A model generated the notes under the pieces. The model worked only from the letters and a program-made list of their open reading frames with translations, ran no database searches and had not been told where the DNA came from. This document shows positions 60,954 to 61,957 of a stretch of DNA of 61,957 bases, in pieces. This stretch comes from Brachyspira innocens ATCC 29796. GTDB taxonomy: Bacteria; Spirochaetota; Brachyspiria; Brachyspirales; Brachyspiraceae. The stretch is taken from assembly GCF_000384655.1 (NCBI RefSeq), contig NZ_ARQI01000115.1, forward strand, positions 1 to 61,957, written 5' to 3'. The stretch's first letter is position 1, and every line of letters begins with the position of its first letter. Made by a program: the position numbers and the translations under genes.

Positions 60954-61799
60954 ATGAAAATTAATAAAGATTTTAATGTTTTAAATGATTATTTTATGCG
61001 TTATATGTTTGCCAAAAAAGGACATGAGCATATTCTGAAAAATTTGATTAATTCTGTAAGAATAGATGTTAATCAAGAACCTTTTGAAAGTATAGAAGTA
61101 CTAAATTCTTTTAATTTAAAGGAAAGTATAAATGATAAAGAATCTATAACAGATGTAAAAGGAAAAACAAAATCTGGAGATGTTATTTTAATAGAAATAC
61201 AAAGAATAGGTAACCAGTCTTTTATATATAGAAGTTTATACTATTGGGCTAAAAACTATTTTTCAAATTTAAAATCTAAAGATCTATATTCTGATTTGAC
61301 TCCTGTTATAAGTATTAATATTTTAGATTTTAATTTAATAAAAGATTCAGATAAAGCACATAGCTGTTATTTTATAAAAGAATTAGAAACTAATCATATA
61401 TTGACTAATCATTTAGAGATTCATTTTTTAGAACTGAAGAAGTTTAAAAATGATAATAGTCTATATGATGGTTTATCAGATTGGTTTAAATTTTTAAGTT
61501 CAAAAAATAAATTGGAGGATATAATGAAAGTACTAGTGAAAAAAAATCCTATAATGAAAGAAGTATATGATGAATATTATAAATTTGTTAATAGCAATGA
61601 TTTATATAATGGCTACAGTGATTATGAGAGGGATTACTTTAATATCTTAATGCTTAATGAAGAACGTGTAAAAGGTATTGAAGATGGTAAAAAAGAACAG
61701 CAAATATATATAGCTAAAAATATGAAAAAAGAAAATATGGACATTAATCTTATTTGTAAATTAACAGGCTTGAGTATAGAAGAAGTAAAAAACTTGTGA
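60954..61799 (+). CDS. Rpn family PD-(D/E)XK nuclease, paralogue 2
   Basis: A 281-residue paralogue of the Rpn protein at 3297-4184: NDYFMRYMFAKKGHEHILKN opening, ESITDVKG and VILIEIQRIG as the putative nuclease residues, then YRSLYYWAKNYF, and the same tail (LTGLSIEEVKNL). The Gly/Glu repeat before the tail is shorter. It lies 40 bp after the ABC ATPase, where the permease genes would normally follow. The ATG has no strong ribosome site. Confidence 0.8.
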   Translation: MKINKDFNVLNDYFMRYMFAKKGHEHILKNLINSVRIDVNQEPFESIEVLNSFNLKESINDKESITDVKGKTKSGDVILIEIQRIGNQSFIYRSLYYWAKNYFSNLKSKDLYSDLTPVISINILDFNLIKDSDKAHSCYFIKELETNHILTNHLEIHFLELKKFKNDNSLYDGLSDWFKFLSSKNKLEDIMKVLVKKNPIMKEVYDEYYKFVNSNDLYNGYSDYERDYFNILMLNEERVKGIEDGKKEQQIYIAKNMKKENMDINLICKLTGLSIEEVKNL

Positions 61800-61800
61800 A

Positions 61801-61845
61801 CATCTGGCAAGTTTACTTGACAGATGCTTAAAGTGAGCAAGTTTT
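61801..61845 (+). terminator. Hairpin after the Rpn gene
   Basis: CATCTGGCAAG and CTTGACAGATG form a near-perfect 11-bp stem just after the stop codon (about 61801-61827). CAAGTTTTTT at 61840-61849 could end an alternative stem. Confidence 0.45.
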
Positions 61846-61931
61846 TTATAGTAAAAATAAAGAAATAAAAAACTTGTGGGCGTTTGTAAATATATGAGGT
61901 ATATATTATACTAAACAAGCGAGCCGAAGCC

Positions 61932-61955
61932 AGCTAGTGAGTTTACTCGCTAGCT
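61932..61955. repeat. Hairpin at the right window edge
   Basis: AGCTAGTGAG (61932-61941) pairs with CTCGCTAGCT (61946-61955) around TTTA, with one G-U. It lies in a GC-richer patch that runs off the window and resembles the island at the left edge. Confidence 0.4.
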
Positions 61956-61957
61956 TA

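Overview
The window is a stretch of spirochaete chromosome, almost certainly Brachyspira. The DNA is very AT-rich, with AT-biased codons. It carries two tandem FlaA-type periplasmic flagellar sheath proteins, large paralogous dCache chemoreceptors, a DUF115 motility-associated protein, many small lipoproteins, TmpC/PnrA-type (BMP) nucleoside-binding lipoproteins and Rpn-type nuclease paralogues. I saw no rRNA, tRNA or CRISPR array.

Layout. 0-6 kb: a GC-rich hairpin island at the left edge, DUF115 protein, polyprenyl synthetase, Rpn nuclease, purD, then two copies of a ~220 bp intergenic repeat. 6-11 kb: a lipoprotein, a MerR-like regulator, a small Smr protein, a 42-aa protein, and a 728-aa protein of unknown function. 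11-18 kb: a second repeat zone, a short RNase R, two near-identical chemoreceptors, and an RsuA/RluB-type pseudouridine synthase. 18.4-24 kb: the flaA pair behind a perfect sigma-70 promoter, a two-gene membrane cassette plus mazG, an ankyrin protein, and a UshA-like 5'-nucleotidase lipoprotein.

24-31 kb is the most exciting region: a streptolysin-S-like (linear azol(in)e-containing peptide, TOMM) toxin cluster. Its order is SagB-type dehydrogenase, SagC-type cyclodehydratase partner, YcaO/SagD, two CPBP-type membrane proteins (one with intact protease motifs, one degenerate), a 44-aa SagA-like precursor at 29055-29189, ABC ATPase and ABC-2 permease. The precursor has a short leader, a TPGG hinge and a CCC-S-CCC-S-CC core. 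Two terminators separate it from the ABC genes, and a ~230 bp element with 11-bp perfect inverted ends sits between the ATPase and permease genes. The inferred pathway: YcaO/SagC cyclise Cys/Ser/Thr of the precursor to azolines, SagB oxidises them to azoles, a CPBP protease removes the leader and/or gives self-protection, and the ABC pair exports the toxin.

31-54 kb is mostly housekeeping: hslVU, bacteriohemerythrin, lnt, a CheB-like esterase with an altered receiver, lipoproteins, two hicAB toxin-antitoxin modules in opposite gene order next to an unknown membrane protein, ispE, an outer-membrane beta-barrel candidate, manC, an HTH-receiver regulator, priA-dksA-rpsI-rplM, trmD with a GNAT gene, MATE, an RsbW-like kinase and a DegT aminotransferase. 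54.7-60.9 kb is a nucleoside scavenging operon: deoC, two nucleoside phosphorylases, two BMP lipoproteins and the ABC ATPase. It lacks adjacent permease genes and is followed by a second Rpn gene. Several intergenic repeats recur, some carrying outward-facing sigma-70-like promoters.

Functions rest on motif reading by eye; no searches were run.
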